DNA from: Papaver somniferum
Lineage: Eukaryota; Streptophyta; Magnoliopsida; Ranunculales; Papaveraceae
Reading direction: 5' to 3'
Length of the DNA stretch: 64,000 nt
Assembly: GCF_003573695.1 (NCBI RefSeq)
Contig: NC_039359.1
Span: 88,454,566-88,518,565 of the forward strand
Part shown: piece after piece, positions 10,984 to 23,351 of the stretch
Numbering within the stretch: the first letter of the stretch is position 1
Layout of the letters: every line of letters begins with the position of its first letter
Translations under genes and position numbers: made by a program
Notes under the pieces: generated by a model
Database searches by the model: none
What the model was told of the DNA's origin: nothing
What the model saw: only the letters and a program-made list of their open reading frames with translations

Positions 10984-11864
10984 GTCCCTCTATGGTTGTT
11001 ATACTTAAACTTCCTTCTGTCGTAGCCGTCAACTACAGATAGTGACATGCGCACTACTATTGAAATAAGCACTAAGAGTACTTCCCATGGAATGAACAAA
11101 CTTGATAGTTTGTTCATTTTGCTCCCACTATGAACTCAACAAACATAAAAAATGGATGTTCAAATCAACAAATTTGTTGGTTTGTTCATTGAGTTGGAAG
11201 ATGTAGCGCGCGCTTGATAATAGACCGGGCGATCATGCCATACTCGCCAGCGGATCAGTTTCTCACGCGCGAGTGTATAAGACTCGCTCGCGTCTTAATG
11301 TGTCACGCTGATTAATTTTCTATACATCTTTTCATTGATAGAAGATATAAAAATCAGTAATGATTGTTGTACCCGGAGAAAATCCCGCAGCTAAACCCGT
11401 GTGAGGAGATGTGGGAGAGTGCCGGGACCCACATGAGCCTTTACCATCTTGATGGTGAGAACGCTTCCCCTCTCTGCCGCCCGATCTATCCACGGGATTT
11501 CGCCCGATCTATCCACGGGATTTCGCTCGATATTTTTGGTTGTCAACGTAGCATCACCCTATAAAAATTGATATTATATTAAAAAACGGTCCGTGAGTTA
11601 TAACCCCAAAGGTGTCACATCCATGCACAAAAACTCCACCAAAACAAAATGTTCACAAAAACCTCATTTAACATAAAATGTCTACATTACCCTTCTATTA
11701 TTTAAATCACCCCAACAAAAACAAAAATCAACCCAACCTTTAAATTTTATTATATTATCACCACGAAAAACAACCCACCACCAGCAACATCACCACCGCC
11801 CGTCGTCGCCGGCTCCACCGACCACCACCAGAAAAATGATGAAACCAAAAATTGATTTCACCAA

Positions 11865-12590
11865 AATAAGATGAAACCAAATTTTGGTTTCATCATAAAA
11901 GAAAGGAGAAAGAAGAAGAAGAAAAAATGAAACACAATAAAATGAAACCTTCCACCACCGTCAACTGCACCGCCCCCATCCCCACCACAACCATAATCAC
12001 CACAACCACCACTACCATTACCTCTTTAACTAAGACTACTTTCAACAAAAAACAATCCACAATAAGATGAAACCTACCACCACCGTCAACATACCAGTCC
12101 TTTATGCAACACCTGAAGCTCAACTACAACTCTCATTGCATTAGCACCACCTTTACTCAGTTAATCCATTCTTTATCACTTCCATAACTTCAGTTAAGGC
12201 CACCACTACCAACAAAACTTCTTCATCAATACCTTGAGTACCAGTACCAGACCCTGCTATACAAATTCTCCCAATTCATACACACATATAATCAAAACCA
12301 CCATTGTACATAAAATCGAAACCACATATTGTCATTTCACCAACATAACTTCAATGATGAAACCAAACATGCCGTCTTCCAAGTCAGACCGAATAAACTA
12401 GACAAAAATCAGGTGAAACCAAAATTTGGTTTCATCATAAACTTAATTTTCATCATTAAAATCTCTGATTTCATGACAGAAAATAGGCAAGTTTATGATG
12501 AAACCAAATTTGGTTTCATCATTAGTTTACTGTTTTCACCAACCAAAACTGTCAGAATTTGATGAAACCAATTTTGGTTTCATCATAAAT
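11865..12590. repeat. Recurrent palindrome with GATGAAACC / GGTTTCATC arms
   Basis: GATGAAACC, a 4-6 base AT core and GGTTTCATC recur at about 11,870-11,895, 12,411-12,436, 12,496-12,520 and 12,561-12,586. Each copy is nearly perfectly self-complementary over about 24 bases. Flanking sequence differs, so the palindromes are conserved more than their surroundings. Confidence 0.7.
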
Positions 12591-13231
12591 CTGTCATTTC
12601 CCAATACAATATTGATTTCGACTTTGAAGATGTATCATCATTTGCTGTGATGAAAACATCATAAGGTGGTGGTGGTGATTGTAGAGGATTGAACGAGGAG
12701 GCGGAGGTGATGTTGGGAGCGGATCTGCAGGTACTGGTGTTGATTGTAGATGAGGTGTTGTTGGTGGCCGATTTGAAGGTATTGGTGGTGGTTTTAGATG
12801 ATAAAAGGAGGAGGTAGAAGTAGTGTTGGTGGCGGATCTGATGTACTGGTGGGAAAAACAAAAATAAGAGGAGGCGGTGTTGTTGATGGAAAATCTGTAG
12901 ACGGAGAAGAAGAAGGTGATGATGGTGTTAATGGAGGAGAAGGAGGTGATGATGGTGTTAATGGAGGAGACGGAGGTTCTGTTGGTGGCGGATCTGGACA
13001 CATCGGTTGGTTTGATGGTGGCGGAGCTACTGTTGGTGATAGATCTGAATAGAAATAGAAGAAAAAGAGACGAAGGTTTCGTGGAGGAGACGAAGGTGTT
13101 GCTGCTGGTGGTGACGGAGATGTTGTTGCTGGTGGTGACGGAGGTGTTGCGGTGGTGTTCATGGAGAGAGATTTGTTGCTGCTGGTGTTAATGGTGGTGG
13201 GGAGATGAAGACCGGAGAAATAGAAAAAAGA

Positions 13232-13282
13232 AAGGAGAGAAGAAGAAGAAGAAGAAGAAGAAGAAGAAGAAGAAGAAGAAGA
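13232..13282. repeat. (GAA)n microsatellite
   Basis: Uninterrupted run of about 15 GAA/AAG triplets in a purine-rich tract inside the composite insertion. Confidence 0.9.
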
Positions 13283-13967
13283 CAAGGTAAAAAGGATATG
13301 TTTGGCTTTTTTTTTAAAGTAATAAAAACTAAATTTGCACATTATTATTTGAACTGGAGTTTTTGTGTCACTTTTTAATTAAATGGTTTTCATTTATTAA
13401 AAATAATATGGCTGGATTTTTTGTACCACATGTTTGGTCACCTTGGTTTTATTTGACTAATTTTGATTAAAAAATGGGGCCAACAATCATTAGTGCAGTA
13501 CACTGTAGAGTTAAAAACTCAAAAGCAGGTGACAACGCCCCCTATATGTGGAGTGTAAAATGATTTTATATAGATTCTAATATTATATTAAGTTAAATAA
13601 TGTATTTGATGTACTTATAATGAAAGAAAGATTCAGTGGTCGTGGGTTGATCAACGTCCTCGCGCTTAATGATCAATCGCCCTGTACTTTTTCCATAGTA
13701 CAAAATAAAGTTTGTTCATCCACCTGACTTAATAAAAAAAAACCTGTTGAGTGTCATAGAAATTACCCTAAGATCATCAAAAAAAATTCATGTAACTTTT
13801 TTTTTCAACCGTTATTTATGATGACGGAATAAGCATTTAAATCACCAACAACTCAGCAGCAACAAAAATGAGCAATTAAAAATTTAAAATAATGAAACAT
13901 AAGTAAGATCAGTAATATACAAATGAACCTCTTGGCAACTCAAAATATAAACACCGACCATACATTA

Positions 13968-14150
13968 TTAAGAGAATGTTAGATCAAAAAATATAAGACA
14001 CTTGTTAGATTTTTGTTTGTTTTCATGATGGCTCCTCTTCTGAGTTTGGACCACAAGATGGCAATGCAGACTGATCATGCATAGTACAAGACTACAAGTT
14101 CCTAAAACAGTCCAAGGCAAACAATGCATATTAATCCCCCAATGCAACAA
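13968..14150 (-). other. Short conserved reading frame, possible C-terminal remnant of a membrane protein
   Basis: The minus-strand frame has a hydrophobic stretch (MHCLPWTVLGTCSLVLCMIS) followed by HLVVQTQKRSHHENK. The same frame exists in unit B (about 19,650-19,832). A more divergent copy at about 26,365-26,495 retains the frame with changes such as GTCSLALYMIS and HLVVQTHKK. Three copies keeping one frame hints at former coding sequence. I do not recognise the protein and see no start or upstream exons, so this may be chance. Confidence 0.25.
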
Positions 14151-16503
14151 ATATTATACCCTCTTTCAAACACTAGGTTTGAGCAATATAAGTCAATCAA
14201 TCCTTGACCGGGTCGATAAACTAGACAATGAACCACATCTCAGTGAGATCCGCAATTCTGCATTACAGTGGAAGAATTCATGGCTTCTGCAGAGATACGT
14301 AAGAAATTAGCTCCATTGTCTTTGCCGATATTATTTATCTCCATTACCTTTGTGTGTTGTACATAATGCAATTGTAATAAATTAAGGGGAAACATTCAAC
14401 TATCTATAAGCATGAATTAGTGTTCGCGTCAGTCCATTTGAGTTGAGCACATGCTGCTTTAGTTTTTTTCAACTCATGCAGTTATGTTTAAACATTAGAA
14501 ATAACCCGTGTTGTAACGGTACGACATGAGACTAACATAGAGTTCTAGTAAATATCTAACAAACACATATAAAAAAAGAGTAATTCAACATCTATCTAAA
14601 TAACTATTATATTTAATTAGGTTTCAAAGTCTTATTAAGATATATTCCTCCTATAAAAACTTTTGAATTTGAAAGTTTGACATAAATAATTTTTAAAGTG
14701 CAGCTGATTTAAGAGTAATTACTGAAATTAAATCTTGCTAGTCAAATTGTTTTATCGTGTTATATTATCTATTTCTAATGACTAAAACCAAAACAATATA
14801 AGCTCGATGAAACTTGGATTAATACACAATATCTTTAAGATTGTATCATCAATCTGTTTAACAACTCTTTGCATTTTAATACCAATTCATTTTACTAAAT
14901 AAAAATAATGTAAATAGTTGTTATCTAGTTTATTTGATAAAGGATTCTTACGTGTTATTAATTTTATCTTGAAAAATAACTTTTTGATCCACCTCTGATT
15001 TCTTCCTACAAACATACAAAATGAGGGAGAGTGAAACATGATCAATACAAAAACTTCTACCAAAGTTTTTTTTTTTTGCAGTTTTACTTGATTGACAAAG
15101 CTTGACTGATTTAAAAAAAAAAATCTTACCATAATAAAGAAAAGGGATCTTTTTGGTGGTCATGTGCACCTGATAAGACTAAAATACCCTTTCATGCTTT
15201 ACTTCTAACCTAATAACATCAGTGTCTCTTCCATAGACATTCTTAATTGTTCTTTTACCACTCAACAGTCAAACTCTAACATCATCGTTGTTTGGAAAAA
15301 AAAAAGAACCCGGCTACCACCATCCCGATTGCCACCATGTAACCAGCAGCGTCAACCACCGCCACCACCAGTATCAAATACCGTTGTTCATATCTACCCT
15401 AATCATAAATCTCCATTCAGCTTAATTCAGATGATCAGCTATTCTTTCACCACCACCACTATCCTATCAGCACCACTGTAACCACCTCCACCACCACTCG
15501 AATTCATATACAATTATAATCAATTTATTTGAGGTACACATGTTTCTCCAATTTCAAATTCAAACTTCGATTTTCCCTATTTCCACCGACGATATAACCA
15601 CCGCTACCCCCACATATCCCCACCAACACCACCTACACCGCTAGCTGCAGCACCACCACCGCCACAACCAGCAGCAATACTGCTAACAACAACAACACTT
15701 AGGTTGCGAGCACAACACTGCCAATAGCACCACCACAACCAACACCACCGCTACTACCAGCGGATACCACCACCAAGACCAAAAGCACCACCACTTCAGT
15801 CTCAAGCATTGCCACTACCAGCTTCAGTATTTGATCCCCTTATCGAGTTGAGTATGAAGTTTTCATAACAGGTATTGATATGATTTCTTCGCAAACAGTT
15901 TGTGAAAATTCCATGCACCTTTTTAGTGGAATTGGCAAGTTGGCTTTGCAGTTTCTTTTGGTTTCATTCATTTATCTTGGTGAAACTGGATGTGAGTGAT
16001 GGTTTGAGATTGAAGTTTTACAAAGAAGTAACAACGGATTTCAAGGGAATATTGAAGCCTAAAGATTACTGTTCAAGCGGAAGGAAGGAGATGGTGACTA
16101 TTTCAGCTGGTGCTAAAGACATATGACAAAATAGTAATAAATTGTAGTGTATATAACCTTAAAGACATAAAGAATAATCTTAAAAGAAATTTCTATTGCA
16201 TTTATTTTATTTAAATGAAGAAATCCAATGCACATTCATAATACATATTATGAAGTTTATGACCCTAATTATGAGGGAATCAATCAATTTAAATTCATAA
16301 CAAAATATGTTACAACTTTTATATTTGTCAGATATCTTTAGCTGAGATGAGACTGAGATAGTCGGATGCAATGTTAATCTCTCAAAATGTTATCCATCCG
16401 TCCAAGCTCAAAAACACCTTCTGTTTTGTATTATAAGATGCTAATGTGATGTCCAACAAAGACTTGTTACACCAAATTTGCAAGTCCGCTTTCACTCTTT
16501 TCA

Positions 16504-16847
16504 TTGTACGCTTATCTCGGCCCAACTGTCACAAGAGCAAAGATTTCAACCTCATCAATATTCATGAATGTGCATCCTCTTTTCACATTAAGAGACTTGC
16601 GTGTGTCCAAAATGTGTAGAGCAATTCATTGGGATATTTTTAACACAGATGGTGAGAAGGTTATGTGGTTGGGAGTCCTGTTGATGCTGAGAAAAATGAA
16701 CAGGAAGAAAATCATGTTGTTGAGGAGAAGAAAAAGGAAGTTAAAAAAGTAATTAAGAAAGAAAAAAGATTAAATTACTTGCGGAAGTTTATGAGAGGAG
16801 TGCAAGAGTGCACCAGTACGTCTGGTGGTAATTCATTCATTCTTTGA
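16504..16847 (+). other. Degenerate coding-like fragment (unit A; also 22,181-22,524 in unit B)
   Basis: Two overlapping frames join as NTDGEKV, then VVGSPVDAEK, then a Lys/Glu-rich run (EEKKKEVKKVIKKEK) with one frame change near 16,663. The phrase resembles the end of a heavy-metal-associated (HMA/HIPP) domain, but no CxxC metal site is visible. Treat it as a weak suggestion of a decayed gene fragment. Confidence 0.2.
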
Positions 16848-16975
16848 TCTTTCTTTATATTATTTCATCTTCATACATTTTTAATTGATCAGGAAAAGGA
16901 TGTTTAATTGATAAGAAGAAGAAGGTTGATGGAGTGCATGCAGGCTGAGTAGTAGCAATAATACTAGGTATAGTA

Positions 16976-17671
16976 CAATAGAGCCTCTATATAAGAATAC
17001 TCCATATAGGAATAACCTCCACATAAGAATAAAAATTTATGGTCCCGATTTGGGCCAGTTATATTTAAGAATAAAATATTGGTATAAGTCATAATTTTTT
17101 TCGGTACCGTCTTAAGGAACTTACCTCCATATAAGAATAATTCACAATATTATATAGATAAGTCATATCTTACATCAAAGTTTAAGACGAAAAGATTCGG
17201 TTAACCAATTTGAAAAATCCTTTTACTTTTCAGCGGGTATGATGTGTTTTTTTTTTGTACGACTCATTGAAATATCTCTAATCAATGATTTTATTTGTCA
17301 ATTTTTCATATCATTGTTGAATTTTGTGTGGATTGGTTACATTGCAAGCTTCATATATTTGACTAATACATGTGAAACTAAACAAACTTCACATGCAAAA
17401 CTAAACAAAATTTATGTTTTCCTAGGTATTGTCTAGGTACATTGTGTTCCATAGCAAACTTTCTATATTTAACTTGCGTATCATACAAGTGAAACTAAAC
17501 AAAATTTAACTAATATTTGTATTGCATAGATACATTGTGATGTTTGTTGTGTGCAATTATGTTTTCTCCTAGATACATGTATAACAAGGGTAGACTTCCA
17601 TATAAAAATAACCCCCACATAAGAATAATTTCTTGTGGTCCCCGGAATATTCTTATGTAGAGGTTCTACTG
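16976..17671. mobile_element. pogo/Lemi-like MITE (unit A)
   Basis: A 696-bp element flanked by TA, with inverted ends: CAATAGAGCCTCTATATAAG on the left, and CAGTAGAACCTCTACATAAG as the reverse complement of the right. These resemble the CAGTAGAACCTCT termini I know from plant pogo-like (Lemi) elements. ATAAGAATA phrases repeat near both ends. No transposase is visible. Confidence 0.75.
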
Positions 17672-18153
17672 TAGTAAGAGATGGAAGGTGGCCTTCTCTT
17701 TGGCTTTGTAGTCCTTTTTTTTCTTCATCTAGGTAGGGTATTATGATCATGAGGGCTTAATGATGATCATCTAATGCATCAATTTCTATAATAAAAGTAG
17801 AAATTTCATGGTGTGTGTGTTTTATTTTGCTTTTTCTCCCTTTCTTTTATATTCGTTCATTTAGCGGATTGATTAAAATTTCTATGAGAAATTATTAATT
17901 AATAGATATATTTATGGTGGGTCTGTGCCAAAATTAGTCTAATTTTTTTGTGCTCCAAAAGTGTAAAGTCTGATGGTTTAACAAGATATTTTCTAATGTG
18001 TATGGTTTTCAACTCTTGCGTTATTTCTAATGCATTGCTCAATTTTTACCATATATATGAGTTGTTGTAACAAGTCTTAGTCTTCCTTCTTTAAGGATAG
18101 TTAGCAATTATGTTTTCGATCTAGTCTTCCTTTTTTTTGGTCCTTTTGTTGAT

Positions 18154-18350
18154 GCATCCTTATCTTTTTTTTTTATTGATAAATAAAGATTTTTATAGAT
18201 AGAACAGTTAGTACAAATTACCAACCCCCAATACATAATACATAGATACTCCTCATCACACAATAAGAAGCACAAAGAAAATACCCTAGCCTTTAAGGGC
18301 CAAGAAATGCAAACTCACGTAAAGTTGTGAGTGCCCCCACATACAAACAA
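18154..18350 (-). mobile_element. Possible 3' end of a LINE (unit A; also about 23,850-24,034)
   Basis: On the minus strand the segment ends in TCTTTATTTATCAATAAA followed by an A-run, a form like plant L1 3' tails. It is short and has no coding part, so this is only tentative. Confidence 0.3.
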
Positions 18351-18353
18351 GTA

Positions 18354-19134
18354 CAGTAGATACTCTATAAATTAATGTTGTCGGGACTACCAAAAATTAT
18401 TAAGTAAACGAGATATTAATTAACCGATAAATTAATAAGTATTAATTAATATTAATTAATATCTTATTAACTTATAGATTAGTTTATTATCAAATAATTA
18501 GTTTCTTTATAAACACAATATCAAACAATTTTTTTAATCTCCTATATAATCACAATATCAATATCAAATTATATTTTTATAAACACAATATCAAATCATA
18601 TTTTTATTTCCTATATAAACACAATATCAATATCAAATCATATTATTATAAACACAATATCAAATCATTTTCTAAATAATTGAGAGCGTCATGGGAACTG
18701 ATAAAGATGTTGAAGATGATGATGAAAGTTCTACACTAGATCCCGTTTCACGAAACGAGGCTATTAAAGCGGCAATCACATTGAATAATTTCTTTTTGAG
18801 CTATGAGAAAACAACACCAAAAATTCTTACGATGATAAAAAAATTAGAGATGAGATTCAATGTGATATTGATTTTAGCAAAAAAACATAAGAGAATTGAA
18901 TCATTTTTCAAAAAGTCTTCGTAGATCATTAATGTATTAAATATATATAATGCATTATTAATTTATATTTCACATGGCGTCGATATAGGTAATAAAATAT
19001 GTATTATCTTATAATTTTAGCGAATTATTAATTTGGCATGTTATCCCCGGCTGGGGACCGGCTAAAAATATTATCTAAGAGAGTTTATTAAATAATCGAG
19101 TATTAATTAAAGGAGTTTCTACTATACCCAGTAA
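18354..19134 (+). mobile_element. pogo/Lemi-like element with transposase tail remnant (unit A)
   Basis: TA-flanked, 781 bp. The ends are inverted: CAGTAGATACTCTATAAATT on the left, TAGTAGAAACTCCTTTAATT as the reverse complement of the right. The frame at 18,691-18,924 reads SRNEAIKAAITLNNFFLSYE and ends KRIESFFKKSS, like the C-terminal tail of plant pogo/CENP-B-type DDE transposases. Here one A is missing after ATGATAA, changing MIRKIRDEI to MIKKLEMRF before the frame closes. The DDE core is absent, so it is non-autonomous. AATATCAAA(T/C)-type repeats fill 18,480-18,665. Confidence 0.72.
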
Positions 19135-19136
19135 CT

Positions 19137-19665
19137 ATCTGAAATTGTGCCCAATCTCAGGTCGAGCGTCACATGATACGCAATCTCATGTTATCATGTT
19201 AGGAACTATCTGAGATTGTGCCCACACACTAGGCTCAATCTCGTAATGAGTATAATTGGCTTCGTTTTAGATTCAGATTGGTTACTTTTGCTTCCACTAA
19301 AAATCCATCATTCCGAAACCAAATCTAAATCCTTTTATACCGTAAAAGTTGTTACCATTTTCATTTGTGGATGGTCTTAAGTCAATTAGTAGTACTTACG
19401 GCTATAAAGAAAAAATATCTTCATTAGGGTTCTCCAGACACCTGAAATGGACAACCTACAATCCAGCAAGATATGAATTAATTAAAAAGTTACTACAAAC
19501 AAGGAAGGTTTCAACTATCAAAACCCTAAATTTCTTATTAAATTAAAGGAATAAATTAAAAGAAAACACAAGAGGGATTTTCAAAAATCAGTTCAGGAGG
19601 GAAGAAGAACATAAAAATCTTACCTTTGAGTCATAATCTTTCACTTGATGTTCTTCGGTTGCCAT
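19137..19665 (-). pseudogene. Truncated UBP-like 5' end (exons 1-2), copy in unit A
   Basis: Exon 1 (19,665-19,624) keeps the ATG and donor and gives MATEEHQVKDYDSK. Exon 2 begins at 19,455 and reads VVHFRCLENPNEDIFS before a TAG at about 19,402-19,404, short of the original donor. Similarity stops inside former intron 2, next to the pogo-like element. It cannot encode a UBP domain. Confidence 0.85.
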
Positions 19666-22652
19666 TAAAAAAATATAAGACACTTGTTATATTTTTTGTT
19701 TGTTTTCATGATGGCTCCTCTTCTGAGTTTGGACCACAAGATGGCAATGCAGACTGATCATGCATAGTACAAGACTACAAGTTCCTAAAACAGTCCAAGG
19801 CAAACAATGCATATCAATCCCCCAATGCAACAAATATTATACCCTCTTTCAAACACTAGGTTTGAGCAATATAAGTTAATCAATCCTTGACCGGGTCGAT
19901 AAACTAGACAATGAACCACATCTCAGTGAGATCCGCAATTCTGCATTACAGTGGAAGAATTCATGGCTTCTGCAGAGATACGTAAGAAATTAGCTCCATT
20001 GTCTTTGCCGATATTATTTATCTCCATTACCTTTGTGTGTTGTACATAATGCAATTGTAATAAATTAAGGGGAAACATTCAACTATCTATAAGCATGAAT
20101 TAGTGTTCGCGTCAGTCCATTTGAGTTGAGCACATGCTGCTTTAGTTTTTTTCAACTCATGCAGTTATGTTTAAACATTAGAAATAACCCGTGTTGTAAC
20201 GGTACGACATGATACTAACATAGAGTTCTAGTAAATATCTAACAAAAACATATAAAAAAAGAGTAATTCAACATCTATCTAAATAACTATTATACTTAAT
20301 TAGGTTTCAAAGTCTTATTAATATATTCCTCCTATAAAAACTTTTGAATTTGAAAGTTTGACATAAATAATTTTTAAAGTGCAGCTGATTTAAGAGTAAT
20401 TACTGAAATTAAATCTTGCTAGTCAAATTGTTTTATCGTGTTTATTATCTATTTCTAATGACTAAAACCAAAACAATATAAGCTCGATGAAACTTGGATT
20501 AATACACAATATCTTTAAGATTGTATCATCAATCTGTTTAACAACTCTTTGCATTTTAATACCAATTCATTTTACTAAATAAATAATGTAAATAGTTGTT
20601 ATCTAGTTTATTTGATAAAGGATTCTTACGTGTTATTAATTTTATCTTGAAAAATAACTTTTTGATCCACCTCTGATTTCTTCCTACAAACATACAAAAT
20701 GAGGGAGAGTGAAACATGATCAATACAAAAACTTCTACCAAAGTTTTTTTTTTTTGCAGTTTTACTTGATTGACAAAGCTTGACTGATTTAAAAAAAAAA
20801 ATCTTACCATAATAAAGAAAAGGGATCTTTTTGGTGGTCATGTGCACCTGATAAGACTAAAATACCCTTTCATGCTTTACTTCTAACCTAATAACATCAG
20901 TGTCTCTTCCATAGACATTCTTAATTGTTCTTTTACCACTCAACAGTCAAACTCTAACATCATCGTTGTTTGGAAAAAAAAAAAACCCGGCTACCACCAT
21001 CCCGATTGCCACCATGTAACCAGCAGCGTCAACCACCGCCACCACCAGTATCAAATACCGTTGTTCATATCTACCCTAATCATAAATCTCCATTCAGCTT
21101 AATTCAGATGATCAGCTATTCTTTCACCACCACCACTATCCTATCAGCACCACTGTAACCACCTCCACCACCACTCGAATTCATATACAATTATAATCAA
21201 TTTATTTGAGGTACACATGTTTCTCCAATTTCAAATTCAAACTTCGATTTTCCCTATTTCCACCGACGATATAACCACCGCTACCCCCACATATCCCCAC
21301 CAACACCACCTACACCGCTAGCTGCAGCACCACCACCGCCACAACCAGCAGCAATACTGCTAACAACAACAACACTTAGGTTGCGAGCACAACACTGCCA
21401 ATAGCACCACCACAACCAACACCACCGCTACTACCAGCGGATACCACCACCAAGACCAAAAGCACCACCACTTCAGTCTCAAGCATTGCCACTACCAGCT
21501 TCAGTATTTGATCCCCTTATCGAGTTGAGTATGAAGTTTTCATAACAGGTATTGATATGATTTCTTCGCAAACAGTTTGTGAAAATTCCATGCACCTTTT
21601 TAGTGGAATTGGCAAGTTGGCTTTGCAGTTTCTTTTGGTTTCATTCATTTATCTTGGTGAAACTGGATGTGAGTGATGGTTTGAGATTGAAGTTTTACAA
21701 AGAAGTAACAACGGATTTCAAGGGAATATTGAAGCCTAAAGATTACTGTTCAAGCGGAAGGAAGGAGATGGTGACTATTTCAGCTGGTGCTAAAGACATA
21801 TGACAAAATAGTAATAAATTGTAGTGTATATAACCTTAAAGACATAAAGAATAATCTTAAAAGAAATTTCTATTGCATTTATTTTATTTAAATGAAGAAA
21901 TCCAATGCACATTCATAATACATATTATGAAGTTTATGACCCTAATTATGAGGGAATCAATCAATTTAAATTCATAACAAAATATGTTACAACTTTTATA
22001 TTTGTCAGATATCTTTAGCTGAGATGAGACTGAGATAGTCGGATGCAATGTTAATCTCTCAAAATGTTATCCATCCGTCCAAGCTCAAAAACACCTTCTG
22101 TTTTGTATTATAAGATGCTAATGTGATGTCCAACAAAGACTTGTTACACCAAATTTGCAAGTCCGCTTTCACTCTTTTCATTGTACGCTTATCTCGACCC
22201 AACTGTCACAAGAGCAAAGATTTCAACCTCATCAATATTCATGAATGTGCATCCTCTTTTCACATTAAGAGACTTGCGTGTGTCCAAAATGTGTAGAGCA
22301 ATTCATTGGGATATTTTTAACACAGATGGTGAGAAGGTTCTGTGGTTGGGAGTCCTGTTGATGCTGAGAAAAATGAACAGGAAGAAAATCATGTTGTTGA
22401 GGAGAAGAAAAAGGAAGTTAAAAAAGTAATTAAGAAAGAAAAAAGATTAAATTACTTGCGGAAGTTTATGAGAGGAGTGCAAGAGTGCACCAGTACGTCT
22501 GGTGGTAATTCATTCATTCTTTGATCTTTCTTTATATTATTTCATCTTCATACATTTTTAATTGATCAGGAAAAGGATGTTTAATTGATAAGAAGAAGAA
22601 GGTTGATGGAGTGCATGCAGGCTGAGTAGTAGCAATAATACTAGGTATAGTA

Positions 22653-23351
22653 CAATAGAACCTCTATATAAGAATACTCCATATAGGAATAACCTCCACA
22701 TAAGAATAAAAATTTATGGTCCCGATTTGGGCCAGTTATATTTAAGAATAAAATATTGGTATAAGTCATAATTTTTTTCGGTACCGTCTTAAGGAACTTA
22801 CCTCCATATAAGAATAATTCACAATATTATATAGATATAAGTCATATCTTACATCAAAGTTTAAGACGAAAAGATTCGGTTAACCAATTTGAAAAATCCT
22901 TTTACTTTTCAGCGGGTATGATGTGTTTTTTTTTTGTACGACTCATTGAAATATCTCTAATCATATGATTTTATTGGTCAATTTTTCATATCATTGTTGA
23001 ATTTTGTGTGGATTGGTTACATTGCAAGCTTCATATATTTGACTAATACATGTGAAACTAAACAAACTTCACATGCAAAACTAAACAAAATTTATGTTTT
23101 CCTAGGTATTGTCTAGGTACATTGTGTTCCATAGCAAACTTTCTATATTTAACTTGCGTATCATACAAGTGAAACTAAACAAAATTTAACTAATATTTGT
23201 ATTGCATAGATACATTGTGATGTTTGTTGTGTGCAATTATGTTTTCTCCTAGATACATGTATAACAAGGGTAGACTTCCATATAAAAATAACCCCCACAT
23301 AAGAATAATTTCTTGTGGTCCCCGGAATATTCTTATGTAGAGGTTCTACTG
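22653..23351. mobile_element. pogo/Lemi-like MITE (unit B)
   Basis: Unit-B counterpart of 16,976-17,671, with the same TA flanks and termini (CAATAGAACCTCTATATAAG on the left). It was copied by the tandem duplication, not by an independent insertion. Confidence 0.75.

Larger units (their letters stand above)
11078..13767. mobile_element. 2.7-kb composite insertion, class unresolved
   Basis: This block interrupts the segmental duplication. The flanks read CTAAGA at 11,072-11,077 and 13,768-13,773, where the other copy has TTAAGA once, near 25,977. TGAACAAACTT near the left end and its inverse near 13,712 suggest long degenerate inverted ends. Inside, CACAAAAACTCCA at 11,626 and its inverse near 13,366 delimit a second element. 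That element is rich in Pro/Ser-codon-like CCACCA repeats and holds a series of palindromes. No transposase is recognisable. Frames across the CCACCA tracts are low-complexity artefacts. Confidence 0.55.
8358..14190. repeat. Segmental duplication, copy 1 (with insertions)
   Basis: Four blocks match 24,841-26,520 in the same order: 8,358-9,155, 10,442-10,653, 10,975-11,077 and 13,768-14,190. The gaps between blocks are insertions present only here (9,156-10,441, 10,654-10,974, 11,078-13,767). This copy carries the intact UBP-like 5' end. The other copy keeps the empty sites. Confidence 0.75.
13985..19666. repeat. 5.68-kb tandem duplication, unit A
   Basis: Unit A is matched base for base, with scattered substitutions and small indels, by unit B beginning at 19,667; the offset drifts only from 5,682 to about 5,691. 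The join is at GCCATTAAAAAAATATAAG, where the initiator CAT of a UBP 5' fragment runs straight into the start of the next unit. The very high identity implies a recent event. The unit contains CCACCA-rich tracts, two pogo-like elements and, at its end, the truncated UBP 5' exons. Apart from these no gene is seen. Confidence 0.92.

Noticed and set aside
12583..13342. Long minus-strand frames rich in Pro and Ser (extensin-like) and plus-strand Gly/Val frames
   Set aside because: They arise in several frames and on both strands from CCACCA and GAA simple repeats inside a transposon insertion; no signal peptide followed by ordered extensin motifs.
14887..15169. Two overlapping minus-strand frames (also at 20,556-20,847)
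   Set aside because: AT-rich, Lys/Phe/Ile-rich, overlapping in two frames, no start context and no motifs; present twice only because of the tandem duplication.
15902..16126. 74-codon plus-strand frame, also at 21,579-21,803
   Set aside because: Identical in both units because the duplication is recent, so conservation is uninformative; no recognisable domain.
16504..16847. Firm assignment as a heavy-metal-associated isoprenylated protein gene
   Set aside because: Only a loose C-terminal resemblance; no CxxC, no CaaX end and a frame break; kept only as a low-confidence fragment.
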